From Pseudomonadota bacterium (lineage in GTDB: Bacteria; Pseudomonadota; Alphaproteobacteria; Micavibrionales; Micavibrionaceae), in assembly GCA_029558635.1 (NCBI GenBank), contig JAKQEE010000052.1, positions 1-64,000 on the forward strand: 64,000 nt of DNA, in the 5' to 3' direction. Under the pieces are notes generated by a model, which made no database searches, was not told the DNA's origin, and saw only the letters and a list, made by a program, of their open reading frames with translations. The position numbers and the translations under genes are program-made. Below are positions 36,877 through 45,659 of the stretch, piece by piece. Within the stretch, counting starts at the first letter, position 1, and each line of letters starts with the position of its first letter.

Positions 36877-37782
36877 ATGGTCAGTTTGGGGTTTTCTAAA
36901 GTGGTTTTTTCGAAAAAAGCAGTCTTTCCGGTTGCTCTGTTGGGAGGGGCGCTCGGGTTCTTTTTATTCTCGTCTGTGACGATGGCGGCGTCTCCTGTTG
37001 TACCCTCGCCTGAAAAGGCCGCGAGGGAGTCTCTCGCGTCGCATGAAGCCGTCTACGATATTCGTATGAGTTCATCCAAGAGTGGAGCGCAGATTCTCGA
37101 TATTCGCGGAAAGATGCTTTATTCGCTCAAGAAATCCTGTGTCGGCTGGATCACGGATCACCGCTTCACCATGTCCTATGAATATAGTGATGCGCCGGCC
37201 ATTCAGGTCGAAACCCGTTTTGCCAGTTTTGAAAGCTATGACGGACAGGTGATGGATTTTTCATCGTCGCGCAGCCGCAATGGTGAGATTTACGAAGAAG
37301 TGCGCGGCAAGGCCCGTATCGGCGAAGCGGTTTCCAAAGATAATTTTGTGCTTTACTCAATGCCCAAGAATTTGCGTTACGATTTGCAAGGAGCCACTTT
37401 GTTTCCGATGGCTCATACTTACAAGTTGATCGATTCGGCGCGGCAAGGCAAACGGGTTGTGAATGAAGTGGTGTTCGACGGCAGCGATGATCAGGGGCCG
37501 GTTGAAATCAATGCTGTGATCGGCAAGCAGAAGGTGAATAGGGACGATTCGCGCGGTTCGTCCAAATTTGTTGACGGGGAGCTTTTAAAGGCTCCGTATT
37601 GGCCGATGCAATTGGCGGTTTTTCCCATGGATTCCAGCAGTTCTCTGGCGGATTACGAGCTGAGTATGGATGTTCTTGAAAATGGAATTGTGCGGGACAT
37701 GAACGTTGATTATCATGATTTCTCGATATCGCAAAAATTGGTGGCACTTAAATCCGTGCCTCCCGAAGAATGTAAGGAATAG
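36877..37782 (+). CDS. eipB: EipB-like periplasmic envelope-integrity protein (DUF1849)
   Basis: This 301-residue protein has an N-terminal signal sequence (hydrophobic about 15-37, cleavage near TMAA) and a DUF1849 fold (HEAVYDIRM, GRxxYSLKKSCVGWITDHRF, FDGSDDQGPVEI). EipB of Brucella is a periplasmic beta-spiral protein held by a disulfide between a cysteine early in the fold and one at the extreme C-terminus. Here Cys88 and Cys299 occupy those places. It supports cell-envelope integrity. It is followed directly by divK, six bases later. Confidence 0.88.
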   Translation: MVSLGFSKVVFSKKAVFPVALLGGALGFFLFSSVTMAASPVVPSPEKAARESLASHEAVYDIRMSSSKSGAQILDIRGKMLYSLKKSCVGWITDHRFTMSYEYSDAPAIQVETRFASFESYDGQVMDFSSSRSRNGEIYEEVRGKARIGEAVSKDNFVLYSMPKNLRYDLQGATLFPMAHTYKLIDSARQGKRVVNEVVFDGSDDQGPVEINAVIGKQKVNRDDSRGSSKFVDGELLKAPYWPMQLAVFPMDSSSSLADYELSMDVLENGIVRDMNVDYHDFSISQKLVALKSVPPEECKE

Positions 37783-37788
37783 AGTTTT

Positions 37789-38226
37789 ATGCAAGAGTCT
37801 CCGATGCGTGGCAAAAAGGTCCTGATTGTCGAGGATAACGAGCTGAACATGAAATTGTTTCATGATTTGCTTGAAGCTCATGGTGTCGAGACGGTGCAGG
37901 CACGGGACGGCAAAAACGTTCTGGTGTTGGCCCGTGAAAACAAGCCCGATCTGATTTTGATGGATATCCAGTTGCCGGAAGTCTCGGGGCTGGATGTCAC
38001 CAAATGGCTCAAGGAAGATGACGAGTTGAAAACGATTCCGGTGGTGGCAGTGACGGCCTTTGCGATGAAGGGTGACGAGCAGAAAATTCGCGAGGGTGGA
38101 TGCGAGGATTATATTTCCAAGCCTATTTCCGTGGTGAAGTTTATCGAGATGGTTCAGAAATTTCTGGTGAAGGAGAATGAGTCTTCGGAATCTTCCGAAC
38201 CCGATTCTGAAACCGGTGCGGCGTAA
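37789..38226 (+). CDS. divK: Single-domain response regulator DivK
   Basis: This 145-residue receiver-only protein has the acidic pair in [11 protein letters not shown], phospho-acceptor Asp59 in [13 protein letters not shown], and the conserved Thr ([11 protein letters not shown]) and Lys (DYISKPISV). The [13 protein letters not shown] signature and position directly before pleD identify it as DivK. DivK signals cell-pole identity through DivL to CckA. The C-terminus has a short serine/glutamate-rich tail. It is separated from pleD by 32 bases, so an operon is likely. Confidence 0.93.
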   Translation: MQESPMRGKKVLIVEDNELNMKLFHDLLEAHGVETVQARDGKNVLVLARENKPDLILMDIQLPEVSGLDVTKWLKEDDELKTIPVVAVTAFAMKGDEQKIREGGCEDYISKPISVVKFIEMVQKFLVKENESSESSEPDSETGAA

Positions 38227-38258
38227 GACAAATCAAAAGAAAGAAGTAATAGGTCGGT

Positions 38259-39653
38259 ATGACAGCGCGTGTCCTTGTAGTTGATGATATTTTGCCCAAC
38301 GTCAAATTGCTCGAAGCCAAATTGATGGCCGAGTATTATGAGGTTGTGACGGCGCTCAATGGTCCCGAGGCGCTCAAAAAGGTTGCGGAAAATAACCCTG
38401 ATGTGGTGTTGCTTGACGTGATGATGCCCGGTATGGACGGTTTCGAGGTCTGCCGGAAGATCAAGGATAATCCGGTTACTGCCCATGTTCCCGTGGTTAT
38501 GGTGACGGCGCTGACCGATGTCGAAGACCGTGTGCGTGGCCTTGAGAGCGGGGCGGATGATTTTCTGTCCAAACCGGTCAATGATGTGGCGTTGATGGCG
38601 CGGGTGCGTTCTCTGGTCCGTCTTAAAATGACGGTCGATGAGTGGAAGGCACGTGAGAGTACGGCGTCGCAGTTGGGTGTCGCGGACGGGGCATCATCGG
38701 TGATGCAGCAGCCGGTCGATCATGCCCGTATTCTGATTCTGGAGGATATGGCGTTTGAATCAGACAAGATCCGCGATACGATGTTGCGTGACCAGAATAC
38801 GACGACGGTTGTTCAAACCGGTATGGAAGCGATGAAGGAAATCTCGGCCAATGATTTCGACCTGATTTTCCTGTCGCTCAATCTTAAAAACGAAGATGGT
38901 ATTCGCTTCTGTTCGCATTTGCGTTCCAACGAGCGCAGCCGCGCCATTCCTGTGATCTTGATCGGCAATGAAGACGATATGGAGAGGATTGCCCACGGAC
39001 TTGAGATCGGGGCGTATGATTATCTGCTTCGTCCGCTTGACAAGAATGAGATGCTGGCGCGATGCCGGACCCAAATTCGCCGCAAACGCTTTCAGGACAA
39101 GCTTCGCGCCAATTACGAGATTTCGCTGTCGATGGCGTTGACCGATGCTCTCACAGGGCTTTACAACCGCCGTTATTTCGAAGTCCACATGCAGAAAATG
39201 TTGCAATCGGCGCGGGAAAATCACAAGCCGCTCGGGTTCCTTTATATGGACATCGACCATTTCAAATCGGTCAACGATACGCATGGTCACCAAGTCGGGG
39301 ATGAAATCCTCAAGGGCTTTGCTGCGCGGGTCAAAGATGCTCTGCGTTCGTTTGACCTTGTTGCCCGTCTGGGTGGGGAAGAGTTCGTGGCGATCCTGCC
39401 GGATACGACACCGGATGTCGCCTATGCCGTTGCCGAACGTCTGCGCAAGGTGGTGGCCGATACGCCGTTTCCATGCAGCGCCGAGGGCGGGGTTTTGACG
39501 GTGACATCGTCATTCGGTGGTGTAGTATTACAGGGTGAAGAGCTGAACCGCGTTGCGGTTCCCGATGTGATCCAGCGTGCAGATGTACAGCTTTATGAAG
39601 CCAAGCATAATGGGCGGAATTGTGTCTACTTCGAAGGCAAAGGAAGACTTTAA
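38259..39653 (+). CDS. pleD: Response regulator-diguanylate cyclase PleD
   Basis: This 464-residue protein has REC1 (about 1-120, phospho-acceptor Asp53 in VLLDVMMPGMDG). REC2 (about 155-275) has DLIFLSLNLK in place of the phospho-acceptor motif and so acts as an adaptor. The GGDEF domain carries GGEEF at 372-376. The inhibitory site RSFD is at 363-366. This architecture is that of PleD, which on phosphorylation dimerises at the developing pole and makes cyclic-di-GMP for the swarmer-to-stalked type transition. divK is immediately upstream. Confidence 0.95.
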   Translation: MTARVLVVDDILPNVKLLEAKLMAEYYEVVTALNGPEALKKVAENNPDVVLLDVMMPGMDGFEVCRKIKDNPVTAHVPVVMVTALTDVEDRVRGLESGADDFLSKPVNDVALMARVRSLVRLKMTVDEWKARESTASQLGVADGASSVMQQPVDHARILILEDMAFESDKIRDTMLRDQNTTTVVQTGMEAMKEISANDFDLIFLSLNLKNEDGIRFCSHLRSNERSRAIPVILIGNEDDMERIAHGLEIGAYDYLLRPLDKNEMLARCRTQIRRKRFQDKLRANYEISLSMALTDALTGLYNRRYFEVHMQKMLQSARENHKPLGFLYMDIDHFKSVNDTHGHQVGDEILKGFAARVKDALRSFDLVARLGGEEFVAILPDTTPDVAYAVAERLRKVVADTPFPCSAEGGVLTVTSSFGGVVLQGEELNRVAVPDVIQRADVQLYEAKHNGRNCVYFEGKGRL

Positions 39654-39664
39654 CATTTCTTTTT

Positions 39665-39740
39665 TGTCATTCTGAGCGCAGCGAAGAATCTCCCTGAAAC
39701 AAGAGAGATTCTTCGGTCGTTTTACTCCCTCAGAATGACA
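39665..39740. repeat. Interspersed palindromic repeat (TGTCATTCTGAG type)
   Basis: A 76-base nested palindrome lies 12 bases after the pleD stop. The outer arms are TGTCATTCTGAG (39665-39676) and CTCAGAATGACA (39729-39740). The inner arms are CGAAGAATCTC (39682-39692) and GAGATTCTTCG (39705-39715). Repeats with these ends are widespread in bacterial genomes and probably spread as non-autonomous elements. It shares the TGTCAT/ATGACA ends with the element at 22566-22618, though the interiors differ. Confidence 0.75.
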
Positions 39741-39759
39741 GAGTTTTGATGAATCAAAA

Positions 39760-39789
39760 AAACCCGCTCAGAAATATCGAGCGGGTTTT
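39760..39789. terminator. Bidirectional terminator between pleD and rpmG
   Basis: A perfect 10-bp stem (AAACCCGCTC at 39760-39769, GAGCGGGTTT at 39779-39788), with an A run before and a T after, serves the convergent pleD and rpmG transcripts. It is 52 bases from the rpmG stop. Confidence 0.8.
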
Positions 39790-39840
39790 GAAGTTTCTTG
39801 CAACCAACACGCCTCGGAAGAAGCGTGAAGCTCTTAAAAC

Positions 39841-40065
39841 CTATTTCTTGTGCGGGGGCATTTTCTTTTCTTCGAAAAGAACGTGGCAGCCGAGCTTGCC
39901 GGTTTCAGGGTTGATGGCCCGTGGGTCGTACTTGCGGAATGCCATTTTTTCCGTGATGTTCTTCGGGTTTTTCAAAATATAATAGGTGAAGCCGGTCGGG
40001 TTGCCCTTGACGTTTTTCCCCGTGCTCACCAAACGAACCTTAACAATTGCGCCTTTTTTAGCCAT
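39841..40065 (-). CDS. rpmG: Ribosomal protein L33, extended form
   Basis: This 74-residue protein has the L33 core: VKVRLVSTG, TYYILKNPKNITEKM and FRKYDPR. It lacks the CxxC zinc pairs (one Cys only). Typical alphaproteobacterial L33 has about 55 residues. The extra length comes from a GKNVKGNP insert and a longer segment around PRAINPETGKLGCHVLFEE with a lysine-rich tail. It is a structural protein of the 50S subunit. It lies downstream of rnr on the same strand with an 83-base gap. Confidence 0.9.
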   Translation of the reverse strand: MAKKGAIVKVRLVSTGKNVKGNPTGFTYYILKNPKNITEKMAFRKYDPRAINPETGKLGCHVLFEEKKMPPHKK

Positions 40066-40148
40066 TTTCTTAACCTTTTAAGTGGAATTCAGGGCGTCAC
40101 CATAAGGATTTTTGGCGCGGTGTCAAGGAAAATTGGGGTGTTTTTTAC

Positions 40149-42524
40149 CTAGTCCCGATCGCGTTTTGGACCTTTAAACCCGCTTTTTGACGGGGATTTG
40201 CCACTTTTCCCTTGTTCTTTTGGTTTTTGGTCGCGTTTTTCACCGGATTTTTTGTCATCTTTTTTGCCACTCTTCTTAGAAGGGTGTTTGCCTTTGGATT
40301 TAGGTCCTGAGGAGCGTTTTTCGAAATGGCGTCTGGGGGCGGATGGTTTGCCGCTTGATTTATACCCATCGACTTCGGCCCCTGCGTCGGCGCCGACCAG
40401 TTCGAAGACGGTGCTTCCTGTCAACGGGTCGGCTTCGACAATCCTGACCAACACGGGGGCTCCCAAACGGAAGATGCGGCCTGTCCTGCGTCCCACCAAG
40501 GCGTGGTGGGCTTCGTCGTGGATGTAATAATCGCTCGGCAGTGAGCGGATGGGGACGAGACCATCGGCCCCCGTGGCGGTGAGTTTGATAAAGAGGCCAA
40601 AGCGCGTGACGCCGCTGATCCGGCCTTCGAATTCCACGCCGATTTTGTCTTTCAAATAGGCGGCGGTGAAGCGGTCAACCGAATTGCGTTCGGCTTCGGC
40701 GGATGTTCTTTCTGTCGATGAAATATGTTCGGCGATTTCGGACATCTTGACCGTTTCGTGGTCGGTGAGTTCACCATCACCTAATTTGTAAGAGCGAATG
40801 AGCGAGCGGTGGACCATCAAATCGGCATAACGGCGAATGGGCGAGGTAAAGTGGGCGTAGCGTTGGAGGGCCAGACCGAAGTGGCCGATATTTTCGGGGT
40901 CGTACACGGCTTGGGCTTGTGAGCGCAGAATGATTTCAGAAATGAGAAAGCCCATCGGCATTTTTTTTGCTTTTTCCAAGAGGCTGTTGAGTTGCGCGGG
41001 GCCTGCGACGCCACTTTTGGGAAGCGTCAATCCGAACGCATCGAGGAAGGTCGAGGCGGACATCAATTTCTCACCCGTCGGGCGGTCGTGAATGCGGTAC
41101 ATGCATGGGGCTTGTTTGGCCTCTAACGCTTCGGCGGCCGCAACGTTGGCCAAGATCATAAATTCTTCGATGACCTTATGGGAGTCGAGGCGTTCGCGCA
41201 CGGCAACGCCTGTCATCTCGCCTGCGTCATTGACCACGATTTTGCGTTCGGGAATGTCGAGGTCGAGCGCGCCACGTTTGACGCGGGCGGCATCCAGAAT
41301 TTTCCACGCTTCGTAGAGCGGTTTGATAACATTATTCATGAGCGGCGCGGTGGTGTCGTCGGTGTTCCCGTTCACCGCGTCTTGCACCTGTTCATAGGTC
41401 AGGCGCGCGCGCGACATCATCAGGCCGCGCACGAATTTATGACGGAGAAGTTTTCCGTCCGCGTTGATCCACATATGAACGGCCAAGGTGGCACGCGGTT
41501 CATGCGGGCGGAGCGAACAGAGGTCGTTCGAGAGTTTTTCAGGCAGCATCGGCAAGACACGGTCGGGGAAATAGGTCGAGTTACCGCGCAGATAGGCTTC
41601 CTTATCGAGTTTTGATCCGTGCGTCACATAATGGGCAACGTCGGCAATGGCCACAATCAGATGATATCCGCCTTCGTTGTTTTTGTCCGTGTCGGGTTCG
41701 GCGAAAACCGCGTCATCAAAATCGCGGGCGTCTTTGCCGTCAATCGTAACCAACGGGAAATCGCGCAGGTCTGTGCGGTTGCCCAGCGGCGGGATCACCA
41801 TATCTTCTGTTTCAAGAATTACTTCTTCGGGGAAGTACGGGCGAAGACCCGCCTCAAAAAGAGCCATCAGGCTGATGGCTTTCGGGTCGTCGGCTTCGCC
41901 GATCACTTCCACCACGCGGACTTTTTTACGAAGGGCAGAACGCGAGGGTTGAATTTCTGCAACGACGACTTGATTAGGCTCCGCGCCGTTTAGTTCGGTC
42001 GACGGGATATCAAAATCATGCTTTGCGCGGCGGTCGATGGGGGAGAGAAGGTAGCCACCTTTCACCTGTTTGATAAAGCCGACAACGCGGGCGGTGGCGG
42101 CATCAACTTTTTTGAGGAGTTGAGCTTCGAAGATATTGTGTCCGGCTTTGCGGACGCGGACCAGCGCGCGGTCGCCCACGGTCAAGGACGGGTGGCCCTT
42201 GCGGTCGGGCATGATTTCGATGCGCGGCGGCTTTCCTTGTAAATCTTCTTGCCATTCGGCGGGGGTCGCGAGCAGGTCGCCGTCAATGTCGATCTCGGTA
42301 ATCTCGACCACGCAGACAGGTGGGAGCGAGTCGGCAATTTTATAGGATTTACCTTGATCTTTTATAATCAGGCCGTCTTGTTCGAGGTCTTTTAAAAGTT
42401 TTTTAAAGGCAATGCGGGCAGGTTCACCCTTGATGCCAAAGGCCGTAATCAAATCGCGCTTGGTCATGGCCACCCCGAATTGTTCGAGGAGTTTCAAAAC
42501 CGAATCTTTGTCTGGGAGTTTCAT
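40149..42524 (-). CDS. rnr: Ribonuclease R
   Basis: This 791-residue 3'-5' exoribonuclease degrades structured RNA. It has an N-terminal helix-turn-helix region (about 1-65), cold-shock-like domains, and the RNB catalytic domain with the acidic motif TIDGKDARDFDDAVF (about 262-276). A C-terminal S1 domain follows (VEFEGRISGVTRFGLFIKL), then a very basic lysine/serine-rich tail of about 70 residues typical of RNase R. Length is normal. An inverted repeat around 42526-42555 lies just upstream. A small unknown gene precedes it on the same strand. Confidence 0.97.
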   Translation of the reverse strand: MKLPDKDSVLKLLEQFGVAMTKRDLITAFGIKGEPARIAFKKLLKDLEQDGLIIKDQGKSYKIADSLPPVCVVEITEIDIDGDLLATPAEWQEDLQGKPPRIEIMPDRKGHPSLTVGDRALVRVRKAGHNIFEAQLLKKVDAATARVVGFIKQVKGGYLLSPIDRRAKHDFDIPSTELNGAEPNQVVVAEIQPSRSALRKKVRVVEVIGEADDPKAISLMALFEAGLRPYFPEEVILETEDMVIPPLGNRTDLRDFPLVTIDGKDARDFDDAVFAEPDTDKNNEGGYHLIVAIADVAHYVTHGSKLDKEAYLRGNSTYFPDRVLPMLPEKLSNDLCSLRPHEPRATLAVHMWINADGKLLRHKFVRGLMMSRARLTYEQVQDAVNGNTDDTTAPLMNNVIKPLYEAWKILDAARVKRGALDLDIPERKIVVNDAGEMTGVAVRERLDSHKVIEEFMILANVAAAEALEAKQAPCMYRIHDRPTGEKLMSASTFLDAFGLTLPKSGVAGPAQLNSLLEKAKKMPMGFLISEIILRSQAQAVYDPENIGHFGLALQRYAHFTSPIRRYADLMVHRSLIRSYKLGDGELTDHETVKMSEIAEHISSTERTSAEAERNSVDRFTAAYLKDKIGVEFEGRISGVTRFGLFIKLTATGADGLVPIRSLPSDYYIHDEAHHALVGRRTGRIFRLGAPVLVRIVEADPLTGSTVFELVGADAGAEVDGYKSSGKPSAPRRHFEKRSSGPKSKGKHPSKKSGKKDDKKSGEKRDQKPKEQGKSGKSPSKSGFKGPKRDRD

Positions 42525-42575
42525 GAGTTCATGGTATCAGGATTCAAGTGTCCGTACCATGAATCAGTGAGGTTA

Positions 42576-42914
42576 TTATTTGGCAGGGTGGTAATCCATT
42601 GCACGAAGGTGAAACTTCTTGACCTGCGGATTAGCCGAGAGTTCCTTAAACTGTTCGTTCGTTCCGACGGAGGCTATCCTGAAATCCCGGTCCATTTCCG
42701 GCATGAGGTTGATGCCAAGTTTGCTCATTTCTTGTCTGACTATTTGTGCGGCATGCTGAAAGGCTTCACGATTTTGTCTGCACCGCTCCAATACATTCCA
42801 TGACGTTCCCCATGCAATTTCGGGTTCGACAAACAATGTTGTCGTTTCGCCGTTCTTCAGTTTTGCCAGTGCCGTTCTGACTTCGGCAGGTGCTTTGTTG
42901 TTATATCTTTTCAT
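42576..42914 (-). CDS. Hypothetical protein
   Basis: This 112-residue soluble protein was not recognised. It is mostly helical and charged, with a single cysteine (LERCRQNREAF) and a C-terminal FHLRAMDYHPAK. It has no signal peptide or membrane segment. It lies upstream of rnr on the same strand across a 51-base gap. Its coding composition is AT-richer than its neighbours, so recent acquisition is possible. Confidence 0.6.
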   Translation of the reverse strand: MKRYNNKAPAEVRTALAKLKNGETTTLFVEPEIAWGTSWNVLERCRQNREAFQHAAQIVRQEMSKLGINLMPEMDRDFRIASVGTNEQFKELSANPQVKKFHLRAMDYHPAK

Positions 42915-43038
42915 AAGTTTTTTCTTTTTTAACTATTACTTTGGAATTTTCCGTGTTTATAGTTAAATTTTCCATTATGTCAACACTGTTTTATGTGATT
43001 CGCAATATAAACTTCAATTGGCTAGCAAATGCTATTAG

Positions 43039-43067
43039 AAGGGTGGTTTGAGTCCGTTACCACCCTT
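43039..43067 (+). promoter_or_regulatory. Leader hairpin upstream of the cytosine deaminase gene
   Basis: A perfect 9-bp stem (AAGGGTGGT at 43039-43047, ACCACCCTT at 43059-43067) with an 11-base loop lies 34 bases before the ATG. There is no T run on either side, so it is not an intrinsic terminator. It could be a leader structure or an operator. Confidence 0.35.
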
Positions 43068-43101
43068 TACGGGTGTTGTGTAGAACAGGAGAGCCAAGAT
43101 T

Positions 43102-43689
43102 ATGACCCTTTTTATTACCAAAGATACCCCCGTCAGTGATGCGGTTTTGAATGTGATTGCCCATTTGCCAACGACAAGTCTGGCGGCCACGGTCGAGGAT
43201 GGATTCTTTCAAAAACTCTCGGATGCCGATTTTATGCGGATTGCGGTGCTGCTCGCGCAAAAGGGCTATGACGAGGGTGGATGTCCGATTGGTGGCGTGG
43301 TGATCGACAATAAAAGTCGCAAGATTATGGGCAAGGGGCATAACACGCTGGTTCAGGAAAGCCACCCCTATAACCACGGTGAGACTTCGGCCATTCGCGA
43401 TGCGGGGCGGATTGATTTCAGCAAGACGACGATTTTTACCACGCTTTCGCCCTGTGATGTGTGTGCGACCTTGATTTATATGCGCCAGTTCGCCCGTGTG
43501 GTGGTGGGTGATGTGACCAGTGCGTCGGGGAATGAAGATATGATCCGTTCCAAAGGCGTTCAGGTCGATATTCTGGAAGACCTGCAAGGAATCGCTCTTT
43601 ATTCCAAATACCGCGCCGAGAAACCCGATCAGGACATCGAAGACTGGAAGGGGTTGGCGGAGGTTTGTAAGGGTAAGGCGTGTTGCTAA
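43102..43689 (+). CDS. Cytosine deaminase of the yeast (Fcy1) type
   Basis: This 195-residue zinc enzyme of the CDA fold has the metal and proton-shuttle residues HGET (His92, Glu94) and SPCDVC (Cys118, Cys121). The motif GCPIGGVVIDN, the TTLSPCD stretch and the C-terminal pattern EKPDQDIEDW resemble yeast cytosine deaminase rather than bacterial CodA, tRNA adenosine deaminase or guanine deaminase. About 45 extra N-terminal residues precede the fold. The predicted reaction is cytosine to uracil plus ammonia (pyrimidine salvage), though the substrate could differ. GGAG lies about ten bases before the ATG. It stands alone, upstream of lpxC. Confidence 0.8.
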   Translation: MTLFITKDTPVSDAVLNVIAHLPTTSLAATVEDGFFQKLSDADFMRIAVLLAQKGYDEGGCPIGGVVIDNKSRKIMGKGHNTLVQESHPYNHGETSAIRDAGRIDFSKTTIFTTLSPCDVCATLIYMRQFARVVVGDVTSASGNEDMIRSKGVQVDILEDLQGIALYSKYRAEKPDQDIEDWKGLAEVCKGKACC

Positions 43690-43709
43690 ATTTTCATTTA
43701 TTTTCAATT

Positions 43710-43725
43710 TGTTACATTTGTAACA
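43710..43725. promoter_or_regulatory. Perfect palindrome upstream of lpxC
   Basis: TGTTACA and TGTAACA arms flank TT, a 16-base perfect palindrome 88 bases before the lpxC ATG and 21 after the deaminase stop. It looks like a regulator binding site. A second inverted repeat (TAGCCT at 43763-43768, AGGCTA at 43776-43781) lies nearer the gene. The regulator is unknown. Confidence 0.4.
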
Positions 43726-43813
43726 CAGCGCAATAGAGCGTGATTGGACGTATGGGGGGCGGTAGCCTATCTTTCAGGCTAGGTTAACCCATTCAAAACG
43801 CTCTTTTATTTCT

Positions 43814-44737
43814 ATGCAACACACTCTTCAGAACATTGTCACTCTTTCCGGCGTCGGGCTTCATTCGGGGGCCGAGACGGTTTTGCACATCAGGCCTGCC
43901 GAGGCTTCTGCCGGTTTGTCGTTCGTTCGTGTTGATGTCGCGGGAAAAGATAACGTCATTCCCGCCCGCTGGGACCATGTGGTCGATACGCGCCTTTGCA
44001 CGGTTGTCGGCAACAAGGACGGGGTTACGGTTGGGACCATCGAACATTTGATGGCGGCACTGGCAGCTTGTGGTGTTGATAATGCTGTCATTGAGCTGGA
44101 CGGTCCGGAAGTGCCAATTATGGATGGCTCTTCGGCTCCGTTTATTGAAGCGATTCTTGATGTCGGTCTTAAAACTCAGACGGCACCGCGTCGTGCCCTG
44201 AAAATCCTCAAGGAAGTTTCAGTTCGTGATGGTGACAAGGTTGCAACCCTGAAACCCGGTGTCGGATCGAAATACAAAATTGAAATTGATTTCCCTCATC
44301 CCGAAATCGGTCGTCAAATGGCTGAAGTCGATATGTTCGGCGAGGAATTTATCGACCGGATTGCTGAAGCGCGGACATTCGGGTTTTTGCATGAGGTGAA
44401 TGCCTTACGCGCGATGGGTTTGGCATTGGGTGGATCGTTGGACAATGCCATCGTTCTTGACAAGGATTCCATCATGAATCCCGAAGGATTGCGTTCGCCC
44501 AATGAATTTGCGTGCCACAAGGTTCTGGACGCGGTCGGCGATATCTATATCGCGGGCGGTCCGATTGTCGGTGTGTTCGAAGCTTCGAAACCCGGTCACA
44601 ATATGAACAATCTGGTTTTGCGCGAATTGTTCTCCCGTCCGGATGCGTTTGTCTGGGTTGATCTGTATATGGATCATGTGCCCGAAAGCGGCGTCGTGCC
44701 CTTCCAGAAAACCGTTCAGGCGGCTGTGGCCGTTTAA
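43814..44737 (+). CDS. lpxC: UDP-3-O-acyl-N-acetylglucosamine deacetylase
   Basis: This 307-residue zinc amidase catalyses the committed step of lipid A synthesis. Zinc ligands are His78 (GTIEHLMAAL), His235 and Asp239 (CHKVLDAVGD). The general acid/base His262 is in KPGHNMNN. The N-terminal LSGVGLHSG is typical. Length is normal. In alphaproteobacteria lpxC is often followed by bamD and recN, exactly as here. Presence of lpxC shows that the organism makes lipopolysaccharide. Confidence 0.97.
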   Translation: MQHTLQNIVTLSGVGLHSGAETVLHIRPAEASAGLSFVRVDVAGKDNVIPARWDHVVDTRLCTVVGNKDGVTVGTIEHLMAALAACGVDNAVIELDGPEVPIMDGSSAPFIEAILDVGLKTQTAPRRALKILKEVSVRDGDKVATLKPGVGSKYKIEIDFPHPEIGRQMAEVDMFGEEFIDRIAEARTFGFLHEVNALRAMGLALGGSLDNAIVLDKDSIMNPEGLRSPNEFACHKVLDAVGDIYIAGGPIVGVFEASKPGHNMNNLVLRELFSRPDAFVWVDLYMDHVPESGVVPFQKTVQAAVAV

Positions 44738-44808
44738 ACCCCATAAAAGCTCTTGGTCTCTTCCCTCCTTGGTGGTAGAAAAGATAGGTCTATCACAGAG
44801 GAATTTGC

Positions 44809-45639
44809 ATGCAAAAATTCATTGCCCGTTTACTGGTCACGTCCGTTCTGTCCGTCGGGATTCTGAGCGGATGTTCGTCTGAAGAGAAGCAGGATCCGCT
44901 AACCGTTGATCGTCCGGCTGACCAGATTTTCAAGGAAGCAGACGCGGCCGAAAAAGAAGGCAACTACAAAAAAGCGTCTGTTCTTTATTCCGAGGTCGAG
45001 CGGCAGCATCCGTATTCCGATTACGCAACCTTGTCCCAGTTGCGTCAGGCCGAAGCTGCTTATTCGGCTTTAAAATATGATGATGCGGTCATTGCGCTTG
45101 AGCGGTTTGTAGAATTGCACCCCGGGCACGATCAGGTTCCTTACGCTTATTACATGATGGCGATGTGTTATTACGAACAGATGACCGATGTGGCGCGGGA
45201 TCAGGGCATGACCAAGTTTGCGCTTGAAGCTTTGGATACGGTTATCAACCGTTTTCCGGACAGCAAGTATGCGCGGGATGCCGAGCTGAAGCGTGATCTG
45301 GTTCTCGATCACCTTGCGGGCAAGGAAATGGAAGTCGGCCGTTATTACGTGAAAAAGAATGAATATAATGCCGCCATCAACCGCTTCCTGATGGTCGTCA
45401 AAGAGTATCAAACCACAACTCATGTTCCCGAAGCGTTGCACCGTCTGGTCGAGAGCTACATGGTGTTGGGTCTGAAAGACGAGGCAACTCATGTTGCGGC
45501 AGTTCTGGGGCATAATTTTCCCGGCAGCCAGTGGTATGAGGATTCCTATGCGCTCCTCGATCCTGCGCAGCGGCGAAAACTGGATGATAAACGATCGTGG
45601 GTAAGCCGGACGATGGATTCCCTCTTGACGCCTGACTAA
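44809..45639 (+). CDS. bamD: Outer-membrane assembly lipoprotein BamD
   Basis: This 276-residue lipoprotein has a signal peptide ending in the lipobox LSGC (Cys22). It contains five TPR-like repeats (IFKEADAAEKEGNYKKASVL; QLRQAEAAYSALKYDDAVI and later). BamD is an essential part of the BAM complex that inserts beta-barrel proteins such as the copper receptor in this window. GAGGAA lies upstream of the ATG. It sits between lpxC and recN on the same strand. Confidence 0.95.
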   Translation: MQKFIARLLVTSVLSVGILSGCSSEEKQDPLTVDRPADQIFKEADAAEKEGNYKKASVLYSEVERQHPYSDYATLSQLRQAEAAYSALKYDDAVIALERFVELHPGHDQVPYAYYMMAMCYYEQMTDVARDQGMTKFALEALDTVINRFPDSKYARDAELKRDLVLDHLAGKEMEVGRYYVKKNEYNAAINRFLMVVKEYQTTTHVPEALHRLVESYMVLGLKDEATHVAAVLGHNFPGSQWYEDSYALLDPAQRRKLDDKRSWVSRTMDSLLTPD

Positions 45640-45659
45640 AATCCTGAGGATTATGGAGA

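Noticed and set aside
43057..43707. Reverse-strand open frame opposite the cytosine deaminase
   Set aside because: The forward strand encodes a clear zinc deaminase; the reverse product has no motif.
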